Shown: positions 29,036 to 39,282, counted from the stretch's first letter. The stretch: 64,000 bases of DNA from JANYLB01 sp963837715 (GCA_963837715.1 CAWIOF010000004.1:558001-622000), one strand, 5' to 3'. Notes: a model not told the origin generated them from the letters alone. A program made the numbers and translations.

Positions 29036-29877
29036 CGAAGCCGCCGGCCCGACCGAAGCGCCGCACCGGCACACCCCGGGATGGCGGCGCGCGGGGCGCA
29101 GGCGGTCGGGAGACGGGGAACCGGGCGTCGAGCGGGCGTGAGGGCCTGGGCGGGAGCCACGTGGAGGGCCGTCGGGCCGTTCGGGAGCTCCTCCGTGCCC
29201 GACGCCGACGGATCCGTCGGCTCGTGGTGTCGACCGATCTCGATGCCGACCCGTTGGTCGACGAGATCGTGTCGCTCGCGGCCGAAGCCCACGTCCGGAT
29301 CGAGTACGTGTCGGCGTCGGAGCTCGACGAGCTGGCCCGGACGTCGGCGCCTCAGGGCGTCGTCGCGCAGGCCATGCCGGTGGCCGAAGCCGACGTCGAC
29401 AAGCTCCTCGCCCATCCGAAGGCGTTCGTGGTGGCCCTCGACGGGGTCACCGACCCCGGGAACCTCGGGGCGGTGATCCGGACCGCCGAGACCGCGGGCG
29501 CGACGGGCGTGGTCCTCCCCCGGCACCGGGCCGCGGGTCTCTCGCCGGCCGCGGTGAAGGCAGCATCGGGCGCGATCGAGTACCTGTCGCTCGCGTTGGT
29601 CGCGGGGATCCCGGCGTTCCTCGACCGCGCGACGCGCGCGGGCCTGTGGACCGTCGGACTCGACGAGCGGGGCACGATGTCGGTCTTCGAGCTCACCGTC
29701 GGTGAGGGGCCGATCGTGCTCGTGCTCGGCGCCGAGGGACGGGGCCTGTCGCGGCTCGCGCGGGATCGGTGCGAAGCGCTCGCCGCGATCCCGATGGCCG
29801 GTGCGCTGGAATCGTTGAACGTGAGTGCGGCGGCCGCGGTCGCGTGCTTCGAGATCGCCCGGCGTCGCGGACCCTGA
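29032..29877 (+). CDS. rlmB: 23S rRNA 2'-O-ribose methyltransferase, TrmH/SpoU family
   Basis: SPOUT methyltransferase that modifies G2251 of 23S rRNA in its best known form. A basic N-terminus (about 40 residues) precedes the substrate-binding domain GRRAVRELLRARRRRIRRL. SPOUT motifs are DGVTDPGNLGAVIRTAETAGATGV, LVLGAEGRGLSR and SLNVSAAAAVACFE. GTG 29032 overlaps the cysS stop, the same arrangement as in Mycobacterium. Confidence 0.92.
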   Translation: MTKPPARPKRRTGTPRDGGARGAGGRETGNRASSGREGLGGSHVEGRRAVRELLRARRRRIRRLVVSTDLDADPLVDEIVSLAAEAHVRIEYVSASELDELARTSAPQGVVAQAMPVAEADVDKLLAHPKAFVVALDGVTDPGNLGAVIRTAETAGATGVVLPRHRAAGLSPAAVKAASGAIEYLSLALVAGIPAFLDRATRAGLWTVGLDERGTMSVFELTVGEGPIVLVLGAEGRGLSRLARDRCEALAAIPMAGALESLNVSAAAAVACFEIARRRGP

Positions 29878-29918
29878 GCGCCGGCTGGGTGGCGGCGACC
29901 TCGGGGCCACTTCCTGAG

Positions 29919-29991
29919 AGCCGGAGGTCGGATTCGAACCGACGACCTGAGCTTTACAAGAGCCCTGCTCTGCCACCTGAGCTACTCCGGC
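29919..29991 (-). tRNA. tRNA-Thr (anticodon UGU)
   Basis: The reverse complement folds into a full cloverleaf: acceptor stem GCCGGAG/CTCCGGC, D arm GCTC...GAGC, anticodon loop CTTGTAA with anticodon TGT, and T arm GTCGG-TTCGAAT-CCGAC. The CCA end is not encoded. It is antisense to the rlmB-DUF3263 spacer. Confidence 0.95.
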
Positions 29992-30090
29992 GATCGCGCT
30001 GACCATAAAGCATCGCCGATGCGGGACCCGGCACTCGCCGCCTCGGCAATGCTTGCTTTGGGTGCCTCGGCCGACAAGGCTGGCGGAGTC

Positions 30091-30375
30091 ATGGAACCCC
30101 CCGAGTCCGACCTCTCCGAACGCAGTCGCGAGATCCTCGAGTTCGAGCGCGGCTGGTGGAAGACCCCCGGCGCGAAAGAAGGCGCAATCCGCGCGCGGTT
30201 CGGGTTCTCGGGCACGAAGTACTACCGCCTCCTGAACGAGCTCATCGACGACCCGGACGCGCTGGCGCACGATCCCCTCACGGTGCGTCGGCTCCGCCGA
30301 CGGCGTGAACAGCTCCGCCGCTCGCGGGTGCACGGTCATCCGGCCGGCCACCCGGGTTCAGGTTCGCGCCCGTGA
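30091..30375 (+). CDS. DUF3263 domain protein
   Basis: Small helical actinobacterial protein (94 residues) with the family core SREILEFERGWWKTPGAKEGAIRARFGFSGTKYYRLLNELID, quoted here by its start and end only: it begins SREILEFERGWW and ends YYRLLNELID. ATG 30091 follows GGCGGAGTC. The stop overlaps the next start (GTGA). The pair equals Rv0430-Rv0431 of Mycobacterium. The winged-helix-like pattern may indicate nucleic-acid binding, which is inference. Confidence 0.8.
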   Translation: MEPPESDLSERSREILEFERGWWKTPGAKEGAIRARFGFSGTKYYRLLNELIDDPDALAHDPLTVRRLRRRREQLRRSRVHGHPAGHPGSGSRP

Positions 30376-30950
30376 GCGACGCACCGGTCCCCCCGCCCGA
30401 CGGTGAGCCGCGCCGCGAGCGCCCGCAGCAGAACAAGGGCTTCGCGCAGTCGGTGGCGTTCTCGGCCGCGCGTGGAGCGTTGCTGATCGGCGTCGCGGTC
30501 GTGATCGGGATCGTGCTCCTCCAGGTCGTCGACAACGACACCACCGGTCCGATCGGCGACGGTGGATCGAGCAGTGGCGCAGTGGTCGACAACAGTTCGT
30601 CGTCGACCCAGCCGGATGAGACGACCACCACCACGACCGTCGCCACGGGCGGCGGGGCCCGCCAACCGGCGGAGATCTCGGTGCAGGTCCTGAACGGTTC
30701 CGGGGTCTCGGGTGCTGCGGCCTCGATGACGACGCAGCTCCAGGGCGCGGGCTACGTGATGCTCGAGCCGACCGATACCTCGCCGACGACCGGCACCACC
30801 GTCTACTGCACCGGGGGTCTCGACCGCGAGGCCTCGGCGCTGGCCGTGGCCGTGGGCGGCGATCCGCCCCCGAGCGCGGAGGCGTTGCCCGATCCGCCCC
30901 CGAGCGGGACCGATTCCACCACCAACTGCGTCGTCGTCCTCGGCTCCTGA
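30372..30950 (+). CDS. LytR_C domain membrane protein (VirR-like)
   Basis: A cytoplasmic N-terminus rich in P and R, one transmembrane helix (about residues 36-53), a Ser/Thr-rich linker, and a C-terminal LytR_C domain beginning ISVQVLNGSGVSGAA. The 192-residue layout and position after a DUF3263 gene match mycobacterial VirR (Rv0431), an envelope-stability and vesicle protein. No catalytic LytR-CpsA-Psr domain is present. Confidence 0.8.
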   Translation: MSDAPVPPPDGEPRRERPQQNKGFAQSVAFSAARGALLIGVAVVIGIVLLQVVDNDTTGPIGDGGSSSGAVVDNSSSSTQPDETTTTTTVATGGGARQPAEISVQVLNGSGVSGAAASMTTQLQGAGYVMLEPTDTSPTTGTTVYCTGGLDREASALAVAVGGDPPPSAEALPDPPPSGTDSTTNCVVVLGS

Positions 30951-31003
30951 GCATCGATCCTGCGCTCGAGGGTCTGGTCCGGGATCCCGGACGCAGCGCG
31001 ATC

Positions 31004-31714
31004 GTGGCCGACTTCGACGGTTCCCTGGCCCCGATCGTGGCCGATCCGGCCGCCGCGGTGGCACTCCCGGCGGCCCTGACGGCGCTCGAGGGCCTCGTGG
31101 GCCGATTCGGGACCGTCGCGGTGGTCTCCGGCCGCCCGGCCGCCTTCCTGGCCGAGCGGCTGCCCGTCGAGGGCCTCACGGTTGTGGGGCAGTACGGCCT
31201 GGAGCGGATCGTCGACGGGGTCGTGGTCGTCGATCCGTCGGTCGAGCCCTTCCTCCCGGCGATCGCCCGAGTTGCCGACGAAGCCGAACAGGTCTGGCCG
31301 GATCTCCATGTGGAGCGCAAAGGCGGCTTGGCCGTCACGCTGCACTGGCGGGGCGTACCGGAACAAGGCGACGACGCGGCCGCATGGGCGGATGCAACCG
31401 GCGCCGAGCTCGGTCTCGAGGTCGTTCCCGGCCGCATGGCGCGCGAGTTCCGCGGCGGAGTGCCGATCGACAAGGGCACGGTGCTCGAGTCGCTCGTCGC
31501 CGACCGCGACGCGGCCTTGTTCGCCGGCGACGACCACGGCGACCTCGCCGCGTTCGACGCGCTCGACCGGCTCGCCACGTCGGGCGCGCTCCACACCGCG
31601 GTGCGCGTGGGTGTCGCCTCCGACGAGGGTCCACCGGAGATCCGCACGCGCGCCGACATCGTCGTCGACGGTCCGCCAGGTCTTGCCGCGCTCCTCACCG
31701 ACCTCACCCGCTGA
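31004..31714 (+). CDS. otsB: Trehalose-6-phosphate phosphatase
   Basis: HAD-family phosphatase giving trehalose. Motif I is DFDGSLAPI, motif II lies in VVSGRP, and DKGTVLESL and FAGDDHGDLAAFDAL carry the late motifs. GTG 31004 places motif I at residue 3, which is unusually close to the N-terminus. The open frame extends upstream to CTG 30947, which overlaps the stop of the previous gene and would add 19 residues. That CTG may be the true start. The substrate-transferring partner otsA follows on the opposite strand. Confidence 0.88.
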   Translation: MADFDGSLAPIVADPAAAVALPAALTALEGLVGRFGTVAVVSGRPAAFLAERLPVEGLTVVGQYGLERIVDGVVVVDPSVEPFLPAIARVADEAEQVWPDLHVERKGGLAVTLHWRGVPEQGDDAAAWADATGAELGLEVVPGRMAREFRGGVPIDKGTVLESLVADRDAALFAGDDHGDLAAFDALDRLATSGALHTAVRVGVASDEGPPEIRTRADIVVDGPPGLAALLTDLTR

Positions 31715-31718
31715 ACCG

Positions 31719-31771
31719 CCGTTCTGGTCATCTTCACGGTTGGCATGCAACCGGAGGCATGACCGGAACGA
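31719..31771. repeat. 53-bp dispersed palindromic repeat, copy B
   Basis: Same length and arms as copy A at 13180-13232 (CCGTTCTGGTCAT ... ATGACCGGAACG) with eight differences in the spacer. It sits between the convergent ends of otsB and otsA, where a hairpin could act on both transcripts. Confidence 0.7.
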
Positions 31772-31779
31772 GGGCTGGG

Positions 31780-33157
31780 TCAGTCAGCGGCGGCGGGAAC
31801 TGCGTGGTCGATCTGGTCGGCGAGCCACTGCGTCGTGGTGCGCGCGGCGGCGACACGACGGAGCTCAGCGGCGCGTGACGCCCGTGCCGCGGGTTCCATC
31901 GTGAGCGCGGTGTGCAAGGCCTCGGCGGTCTGCTCGATGTCGTAGGCGTGCACCGGGAGCACGGATTCGCCGAGCTCCTCGAACGCTCCCGCGCCGCGTG
32001 ACAGGCAGACGACGACGTCGCGCGTACTGAGGAGCGGGCCTTCCTTCGCGACGAGGTTGAGCCCGTCGCGCAGGGGGTTCACGAGCAGCACGTCGGCGCG
32101 TTCGAGACCCGCGACCGAACGGGGGTAGTCGTCGGCGGTGTCGAGCCACACGGGCTGCCAGTCGGCGGTGGCCCAGCGGTCGTTCACGCGCTGGGCGGTC
32201 TGCTCGACCTCCTGACGATACGCGAGGTACTCGGCCAGCCCCTCGCGTGACGGATAGACGAAGGCGGCGAACACGACGCGGCCGTGCCACTCGGGATGCA
32301 GCTCGAGGAACCGGTCGAACGCGAGGAAGCCGCGTGCGATGTTCTTCGAGAGCTCGATGCGGTCGGTGCGGAACACGAGCTTGCGTTCGCCGATCGCGGC
32401 ATCGAGTCGGGATCCGGCCTCGATCGCGGCCGGGCTCGCCGCGGTTGCCGCCAGCGCCTCGGGATCCGGTCCGAAGGTGCTCACGAATGCATCGACCGGC
32501 CGGTCGCCCAGCACCTCGAGCGCGCAGGCTCGGTAGTTCGCCGCCCAGCGCTCGGTGTGGAATCCGGCCGGTGCGGCGGCCATCGACGTGAGCAGCTCGT
32601 GGGCGACGTCGTCGGGGAGGATGCGGATCTCGTTCGAACCGCAGAACGGTGTGTGCGTGAAGTGGGCCAGCTGGATGTCGGGACGCGCCGCGCGCACCAT
32701 CCCGGGCACGAGCGCGAAGTGCAGGTCCTGGACGAGCACGACCTCACCGTCGGAGGCGTCGCGGCAGATGGCGTCGGCGAACACCTGGTTCACCGCGCGG
32801 TACGCGTTCCAGGCCTCACGGAAGTGCTGGTCGAATCGGGGGCGACGGGGCAGGTCGAACAGCCCGTGGAAGAGGAACCAGAGCGTCGCGTTCGAGACGA
32901 TGTCGTAGTGGAGGCGGTGCAGGCGAGGGTCGGGTGCGACGAGGTCGAGCGCGAACGGAGGGGCATCGGCGGCGCCGGCCGCGACCGCGGCCCGGTCGCC
33001 GTCGCCGATCGCCGCCGCGATCCACGTGACGTCGTCGCGTGACTCGAGCAGCGGCCCGAGCGCGCTCGACCACGCCGCCCGCGCCACGCCGGCCCGAGAA
33101 CGAACCGTCGGGCTCCCGGGTGAACGAGATCGGACCCCGGTGGGAGACGACGATCAC
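31780..33157 (-). CDS. otsA: Trehalose-6-phosphate synthase (GT20), frameshifted
   Basis: Makes trehalose 6-phosphate from NDP-glucose and glucose 6-phosphate. The N-terminus (MIVVSHRGPISF, ending RRGAGGV) is in one frame. From about 33066 the rest is in another frame (SSALGPLLES ... to 31780). The large part contains HTPFCGSNEIRI, FRTDRIELSKNI and GLNLVAKEGPLL, all GT20 signatures. Removing one base from GTGGTCGAGCGCGCTC restores a 458-residue enzyme. A minimal reading is a sequencing error or a recent mutation. Confidence 0.85.
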
Positions 33158-33182
33158 GAGACTGGGCCCACGAGACGATTCG

Positions 33183-34435
33183 TCAGCCGGCGAGTTCGGT
33201 GAAGAGGTTGAGGTAGTCCTCGAGCTCGCGGGTCGACAGGAAGTTCTGCCGCACGTGCTCCTTGCCGCTCGCGCCCATCTCGTCGGCCAGGCCCGGGTTC
33301 TTCAGCAGCTCGATCGTGTGCTGGGCGCACTCCTCGACTGAGTCGACCAGGTACCCGTCCTGGCCGTCGCGGATCTGGAGCACGATCCCGCCGGCGCGCC
33401 CGCCGATCACGGGGCGACCCTTCCAGAGTCCTTCGCTCACGGTGAGGCCGAAGCCCTCGCGCAACGACTTCTGCACGACGACGTCGGCCGCGCGCTGGAA
33501 GGCGTTGATCTGCACGTTGCCGACCTGCTGGATGTTCGAGAGCAGGTGGATGTCGCGGTCGCCGCCGCGGGCCTCCTCGACCTGCTCCCACACGTGGAAT
33601 CCCTCGGGGTCGTCGGTGGCCATCGACCCGGCGAGCAGCAGCTGCGCATCGGGCACCTCCTGGCGCACGATCTGGAACGCCTCGATCACACCGAGGGGGT
33701 CCTTCCAGGGGTCGTACCGGCTCACCTGGCACATGATCGGCCGGTCGACGTCGAGGCCGTACTGGCGACAGATCTCCGTCATGAACGGCATCGGCAGGTC
33801 GAGGTTCTTCACCGACATCGGGTCGATGCACGGCGGGGCCTGCACGATCCGGTCCATCGATGAGGGACGACGGGACGAACTCGGGCATCGTCCAGATCGA
33901 GGCGTCGTGGCGCTCGACGTGCGGGCGGAAGAACTCCCAGACGTCGGGGTTCGCGTCGGTGAGATCGATGTGGCAACGCCAGATCCACTTCGTCTCCGGC
34001 CGGTTCACCGGGTGAGTCGGCGAGGAACCCGAGCATCGCCGCGGGCTGGGGATCGTGGATCACCACGTAGTCCCACTCGCCCTCGAGCAGCAGCGCGTTG
34101 TCGAGGACCTTCTCCAGGTAGATCCGTTGCATCTCCTGGGTCCACTCGACGTCGCCGCCCTGGAGGGCGTTGTGGACGGCCTTCGTGACGGCGAAGAACT
34201 CGTCGCTGCCGTGGATCACCTGCCACTCGGCCGCGATCCCGAGGCTCTGCAACAACGGGACGTGGGTGGCGAGGAGCTCGGCCACGCCACCCCCGTAGGC
34301 GGTGGCGTTCACGTGGAGGATCCGAGCCCCCCGAAGGGGTTCGGCGAGCGCGCGGATCCGGTCGATCGTCTCTTGACCGGCGAACTCGACGTAGGCGTCG
34401 AGGTCCTTCTCGAGTAGCGGCACTCGTTCGAGCAC
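33183..34435 (-). CDS. TreT-like trehalose synthase / GT4 glycosyltransferase, two frameshifts
   Basis: Three overlapping frames join into one 416-residue GT4 protein. It starts at GTG 34435 behind AGGAGG and has ILHVNATAYGGGVAELL near the N-terminus, as in trehalose glycosyltransferring synthases. The second piece contains WIWRCHIDLTDANPDVW. The third has QVSRYDPWKDPLGVIEAF and SLREGFGLTVSEGLWKGRPV. The +1 shifts are near 34010 (context TCACCCGGTG) and 33862 (TCCCTC). TreT makes trehalose from NDP-glucose and glucose. The substrate is inferred from similarity and from the neighbouring otsA/otsB. Confidence 0.75.
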
Positions 34436-34479
34436 GGGGCCTCCTGCACAGCGGGCGAGTCCGGTGCAATCTATCGACC

Positions 34480-35545
34480 GTGAAGCCGACTTCTGTACCC
34501 GTCTTCGAACGAACCGCACTGGTGTGTCCCGACAAGTTCCGTGGCACCCTCACCGCGGCTGCGGCCGCGGAGGCGATGACGGCCGGCCTGCAGACCGCGG
34601 GATTCGAGTCGGTCCGTAACGTGCCGCTCGCCGACGGCGGAGAGGGCACCATCGACGCGCTCGTCGCGGCCCGAGGTGGAGGACGGCGCCGGACGTCGGT
34701 GACCGGGCCGCTCGGGGACCCGGTCGAGGCGGAGTGGGCGGTGCTCCCGGACGGCACCGCCGTGATCGAGATGGCGAACGCGAGCGGCCTCTCGTTGGTG
34801 CGCAACCGCAACGACCCGCTCCGGGCGTCGACCGCGCGGCACCGGTGAGCTCATCGCGGCTGCCGCGCGCGGTGGCGCGAAGCGGATCATCGTCGGGGTC
34901 GGCGGGAGCGCCACGACCGACGGCGGTCTCGCCGCAGTCGAGGCGCTCGGGTGGTCGCTCGCCGGACTCGACGTGACGGTGGCCTGCGACGTGTCGACAC
35001 CGTTCGGCGACGCGGCCCGGGTCTACGGACCCCAGAAGGGCGCGACCGGAGCGCAGGTCGCGCTGCTCTCTCGAAGACTCGGTCAACTCGCGGATGCGTT
35101 CCGTGGCCGCACCGGCTTCGATGTCGCGTCGGTCGAAGGCGGTGGCGCGGCGGGTGGGCTCGCCGGAGGCCTCGCGGCGATCGGGGCGAACCTCGAACCC
35201 GGCTTCGAGGTGGTTGCGCGCGCCGCCGGCCTCGAGTCGGCACTCGACGGGGTGTCACTGGTCGTCACGGGTGAGGGAAAGCTCGATCTCACGAGCTTCG
35301 AGGGCAAGGTCGTCGGCGGGGTGCTCGAGTGGGCCGCGGATCAGGGCGTACCGCATCTCGCGGTGATCGCCGGTCAGGTGACCGACGACGCGCGCGAGGA
35401 ACTCTCGGTGCGGGCCGACGTGCAGGTGCTCGCGCTCACCGATCGCGTGTGGCAGGCCGGCGAGGCGTTCGTCCGTGCCGCGACGCTCGTGGAGGAAGCC
35501 GCGGTCGAAGCCGGCCGCAGGGCGATCAGCGGCTCCGTCAGCTGA
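34480..35545 (+). CDS. Glycerate kinase, frameshifted
   Basis: Phosphorylates D-glycerate. The first frame (GTG 34480) has CPDKFRGTLTAAAAAEAM and VPLADGGEGTIDAL. It stops at 34848. The second frame, from about 34834, gives RGTGELIAAAARGGAKRIIVGVGGSATTDGG (begins RGTGEL, ends ATTDGG) and runs to 35545 with GPQKGAT and VTGEGKLDLTSFEGK. Deleting one base in ACCGCGCGGCACC yields 354 residues of the GlxK type. It is divergent from the treT-like gene and converges on GH172. Glycerate here links to the GpgS pathway. Confidence 0.82.
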
Positions 35546-36735
35546 AGAACGGCTCCATCGGCAACGGCGACTCGTGGGGGAACCGCTCGATGTCGGCGAG
35601 CGCGCCCGCGAGATCCACCCGGTGGACGGGTTGCGGGTCGCGGCAGGCCACGAACGCAGTCGCGCAGTAGTCGTCGACGCGCTCGTGGAGGCCGAACGCG
35701 AGGACCCCGGGGCGCGGGTTGACCGCCCAGCCGCCGCCGGCCTCGGGGTGGGACCCGCGGAACGCCTCGAACTCCGCTTCCTGGCCCTCGAAGAAGATCG
35801 CCATCCCGATCTGTTGGATCGTCACACGGAGCTCGTCGGTGAACACGATCGGGTCGGGAACGTGCCACCGGTAGAACCCGACGAGATGCGGCAACGCCGA
35901 GATCGGCGACCGGGCCACCTCGAGCGGAGCGCCCGCGTACGGCGCGTGGTGTGCACCCATCCCCCAGGCGGTGCCCACGTAGTCCTCGAGGCCGGTGCCG
36001 CAGATGGTCGGGAGGTCGGTGTCGCCGTCGCGGTACACCTTCACCTCACCCTCGCCGTACCAGAATCCGTCGTCGAGCACGCGCAGACCGACCGCGCAGC
36101 CGATGAACCGACCGGGGCCACGGAACCCGTCGGCGATCACGAAGTCGCGCGCCGTCGTCGTCGGGTTCTCGCGCCGAAAGCGTCGCGTGGAGCATCCCCG
36201 CGTCGGCGGGCACGTCGCCGAGGGTGACGTCGAGTTGGTAGTAGAAGTCGAGCGGTCGCGCCGCGCCGTTGGTGACCTCGACGCGCACGTGGTGCCGGAA
36301 CGGCATCGGGATGTACGCGTTGAACCCGCGCCCTTCCTGCGCGCTCGAGAGCGCCGACGCGAACGCCACCGGTCGACCGTGGGGCAACCCGAAGAAGTCG
36401 AGGCAGGGCACCGAGATGCTCGGCAGTTCGGCGTTGTCGTAGAACACCTCGAGCACGAGCGCTCGCATCACCTCCGGCGGCGCCGGGGGAAACGTCATCC
36501 AGATGTGGCGGATGGTTCCCGGTCCGTCGAGATCGGCGATCACGACCCTCTCGCCGGGCTCCAACCGCCGCGACGGCGCACCTTTCCGGCCGCGACCGGC
36601 GGTTCCGCCCGCGCCGCGCGCGCCGGTCGGGTTCTCGAAGGTGACTGCCCGCGAGTCGAGTCGGGTGTCGACGATCGAAGGATCGCTGAACGACGAACCG
36701 GTCGCGACCGAGCCGAACTCGTGTGCGTCGGTCAC
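35538..36735 (-). CDS. GH172 (DUF2961) family glycoside hydrolase-like protein, frameshifted
   Basis: DUF2961 proteins, now GH172, include arabinofuranosidases and difructose-anhydride synthases. The N-terminal frame (GTG 36735) has VVIADLDGPGTIRHIWMTFP, LEVFYDNAELPSISVPCLDFFG and the GRGFNAYIPMPF region. After about 36173 the frame changes to RENPTTTARDFVIADGFRG, GTGLEDYVGTAWG and FYRWHVPDPI. Removing one base in TTTCGGCGCGAG gives 398 residues. No signal peptide is seen, so it is probably cytoplasmic. Substrate unknown; the context suggests a glucosyl or trehalose-related compatible solute or polysaccharide. Confidence 0.75.
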
Positions 36736-36748
36736 CGGCGCGCGTTCC

Positions 36749-37673
36749 TCAGGCCGACCGTTCGAGGTTGAACGCGAGTCGGTAGGCGGGGATCTCGCGC
36801 ATCGGTGGCCGTTCGCGCACCTCGACGGGGACGGTCTCGATCTCGTGGTCGGGCGTGAAGCGGGTGAGGAGCTCGCCGCCGACGCCGTCGGGTTCGAGCC
36901 CGGCTCTGCGCAACGCGGTGACGATGATGGCGAGCGCCTGCGGACCGAGGTCGGGCAGGGGGCGGTTGCGGTGCTCGCGCACACCGAGGTCGACCTGCGC
37001 GATGGCGTCGATCCCGAACGCGGAGACGATGTCGACGAGCAGCCCGAGCTCGACACCCCACCCCTCGACGAACGGCACTGCGTCGAGCACCTCGCGCCGA
37101 CCGGCGTACTCGCCTGCGAGCGGTTGCACGATCTGCGCGAGCGGAGGGAAGAGATGCGACAGCAGCGGCCGGGCGACCAGCTCGGTGACACGACCGCCTC
37201 CGGGTTCACCGTGCGACGTGCGGTCGTAGAAGCCCTTGACGAACGCGATGTCGCGTCGGGTGAGCAACGGACCCAGCAGACCCGACACGAAGTGCGCGCC
37301 GAAGTTGCGGATGTCGGCGTCGACCCAGCACACGAGGTCTCCCTCGCACGCGTAGAGCGACTTCCACATGGCGTTGCCCTTGCCCGACCCCGGCCCGCAC
37401 TCGGCGAGCACCGACGACTCCGACACGACCCGCGCCCCGGCCTCGGTGGCCACCCGGGTCGGTCGCATCGGTGGAGCCGTCGTCGAGCACCACGATCTCG
37501 TCGACGAGATCGGTGGCCTCGACCAGTTCCCGTCGCACGGTGCCCACGATGTGGCCGACGGTGGCTTCCTCGTTCCGGGCGGGGAGGCAGACCGAGACCG
37601 TCAGGCCTTGTTCAGCCTTGCGTCTGGCGAGGTCGGCCGGGAGGAAATCCCGGTGATGGGGGTGACCGGGCAC
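36749..37673 (-). CDS. gpgS: Glucosyl-3-phosphoglycerate synthase (GT81), frameshifted
   Basis: Transfers glucose from NDP-glucose to 3-phosphoglycerate, the first step to glucosylglycerate or methylglucose polysaccharides. The N-terminal frame (GTG 37673) has VSVCLPARNEEATVG and IVVLDDGSTDAT. The second, from about 37455, has GPGSGKGNAMWKSL, CWVDADIRNF (the DxD metal site) and EGWGVELGLLVD. Deleting one C in GACCCGGGTGG gives a continuous 307-residue protein, close to the size of known GpgS. The phosphatase GpgP is not in the window. Confidence 0.85.
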
Positions 37674-37823
37674 GGCCGAAAGTGTACGAGACGCAGGTGG
37701 AGGCGCCGGAAGGCGTTCATGGGATCGGGAATCGGTGGGCGGTCGAGGCGCCGGAACCGGAGTCGAGCAGACAATGCGTTGCCTCGGCAGCCCCTTCCGT
37801 GCGAAGATGCTCGGGCAATACGC

Positions 37824-37932
37824 GCTCATCGAGAGCGGCCGAGGGACGGGCCCTGTGACGCCGCGGCAACCTCCATCCACCCCGGGAAACGCCCGGGAGT
37901 GGTGGTCAGGTGCCAATGCCCGAACGATGAGT
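37824..37932 (+). promoter_or_regulatory. SAM-I (S-box) riboswitch
   Basis: S-adenosylmethionine-binding leader. Conserved blocks in order: P1 strand CTCATCG, GAGAGCGGCCGAGGGACGGG, the GCGGCAACC core, a GC-rich P3 hairpin (CCCGGG/CCCGGG), GGTGCCAATGCC and the closing P1 strand CGATGAG (37925-37931). The 109-nt element lies about 110 nt before the threonine-synthase-like gene. The rest of the 367-nt gap (37674-38040) shows no gene. GCTCGAGAGCGC-type inverted sequences near 37970-37990 could be the expression platform. Confidence 0.9.
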
Positions 37933-38040
37933 AGCCCGAGAGCGGACCAGTTCCACGTCATCCGCTCGAGGCGCTCGAGAGCGCGTCGAGACCGAGCCAG
38001 GGTACGAACACCCTGCTCACGGACGACAGGAGCGCAGGTC

Positions 38041-39279
38041 ATGACTCACGTACAGGGACTCCGGTGTCGGGAGTGCGGCCGCGAGTACGAGGTCGCACCG
38101 ATCTACACCTGCGAGTGGTGCTTCGGCCCGCTCGAGGTCACCTACGACTACGAGGCGGTCGCCTCGGCGATCAGTCGGGAGTCGATCGCCGCCGGCCCGC
38201 TGAGCATCTGGCGATACCAGGATCTCCTGCCGGTGGAGCGGAACCCCGCCCTCGACCTCGGCGCCGGGTTCACGCCGTTGGTCCGGGCCGAGCGCCTCGC
38301 CGACGAGCTCGGCCTCGGCGAGGTCTGGATCAAGAACGACACCGTGAACCCGACGAACTCGTTCAAGGACCGCGTCACCACCGTCGCACTGTCGAAGGCA
38401 GCGGAGTTCGGGTTCAAGACCGCGGCCTGCGCGTCGACGGGCAACCTCGCCAACGCGGTTGCCGCCCACGCGGCGCACGCGGGAATCCCGAGCTACGTGT
38501 TCGTGCCCGCGAACCTCGAGCAGGGCAAGATCGTCACCACAGGCGTGTACGGGGGCAACGTCGTCGCGATCGACGGCAACTACGACGACGTGAACCGTCT
38601 CTGCGCCGAGATCGCGGGGACCTACCCGTGGGCGTTCGTCAACGTGAACGTCCGCACGTTCTACGCCGAGGGTTCGCGCACCCTCGCCTTCGAGACCGCC
38701 GAGCAGCTCGGTTGGCAGACCCCGGATCATGTCGTCGTCCCGGTGGCGAGCGGATCGCTGCTCACCAAGATCCGCAAGGGCTTCGGCGAGCTCCACAAGG
38801 TGGGGCTGCTCGACGACGAGCCGCACGTGCGGGTGTCGGGCGCGCAGGCGACGGGGTGCTCGCCGGTCGAGACCGCGTGGCGCGAAGGGACCGACAACAT
38901 CAAGCCGGTCAAGCCGTCGACGATCGCCAAGTCGCTCGCGATCGGCAACCCGGCCGACGGGTACTTCGCGATCGAAGCGGTGAAGTCGACGGGCGGGGCG
39001 CTCGCGGCTGCCTCCGACGACGAGATCGTCGAGGGCATGAAGCTGTTGGCCCGCACCGAGGGGATCTTCGCCGAGACCGCCGGAGGGGTCACGATCGCGT
39101 GCCTGAAGAAGTTGGCCGAGTCGGGTGTGGTGCGGCCCGACGAGCGGGTCGTCGCGTACATCACCGGTCACGGCTTGAAGACGATCGAGGCGATCGCCCC
39201 GACCGTGCAGCCGACCGCAGTCATCTCACCGAGCCTCGACGCGTTCCACGAGGCCTTCCCGTCGATCGAGGAGAACTAG
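38041..39279 (+). CDS. Threonine-synthase-like PLP enzyme under SAM control
   Basis: PLP fold-type II enzyme of 412 residues. An N-terminal zinc ribbon has C9, C12, C24 and C27 (RCRECG and CEWCFG). The PLP lysine is K109 in NPTNSFKDR, and the phosphate-binding loop is STGNLANAVAAH. Similarity is to ThrC, which acts on O-phosphohomoserine. The SAM riboswitch upstream and the CysO-like carrier 3 nt downstream suggest instead a role in methionine synthesis, replacing the phosphate with sulfur. Plain threonine synthase remains the alternative. ATG 38041 lies behind GGAGCGCAGG. Confidence 0.85.
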   Translation: MTHVQGLRCRECGREYEVAPIYTCEWCFGPLEVTYDYEAVASAISRESIAAGPLSIWRYQDLLPVERNPALDLGAGFTPLVRAERLADELGLGEVWIKNDTVNPTNSFKDRVTTVALSKAAEFGFKTAACASTGNLANAVAAHAAHAGIPSYVFVPANLEQGKIVTTGVYGGNVVAIDGNYDDVNRLCAEIAGTYPWAFVNVNVRTFYAEGSRTLAFETAEQLGWQTPDHVVVPVASGSLLTKIRKGFGELHKVGLLDDEPHVRVSGAQATGCSPVETAWREGTDNIKPVKPSTIAKSLAIGNPADGYFAIEAVKSTGGALAAASDDEIVEGMKLLARTEGIFAETAGGVTIACLKKLAESGVVRPDERVVAYITGHGLKTIEAIAPTVQPTAVISPSLDAFHEAFPSIEEN

Positions 39280-39282
39280 GAC

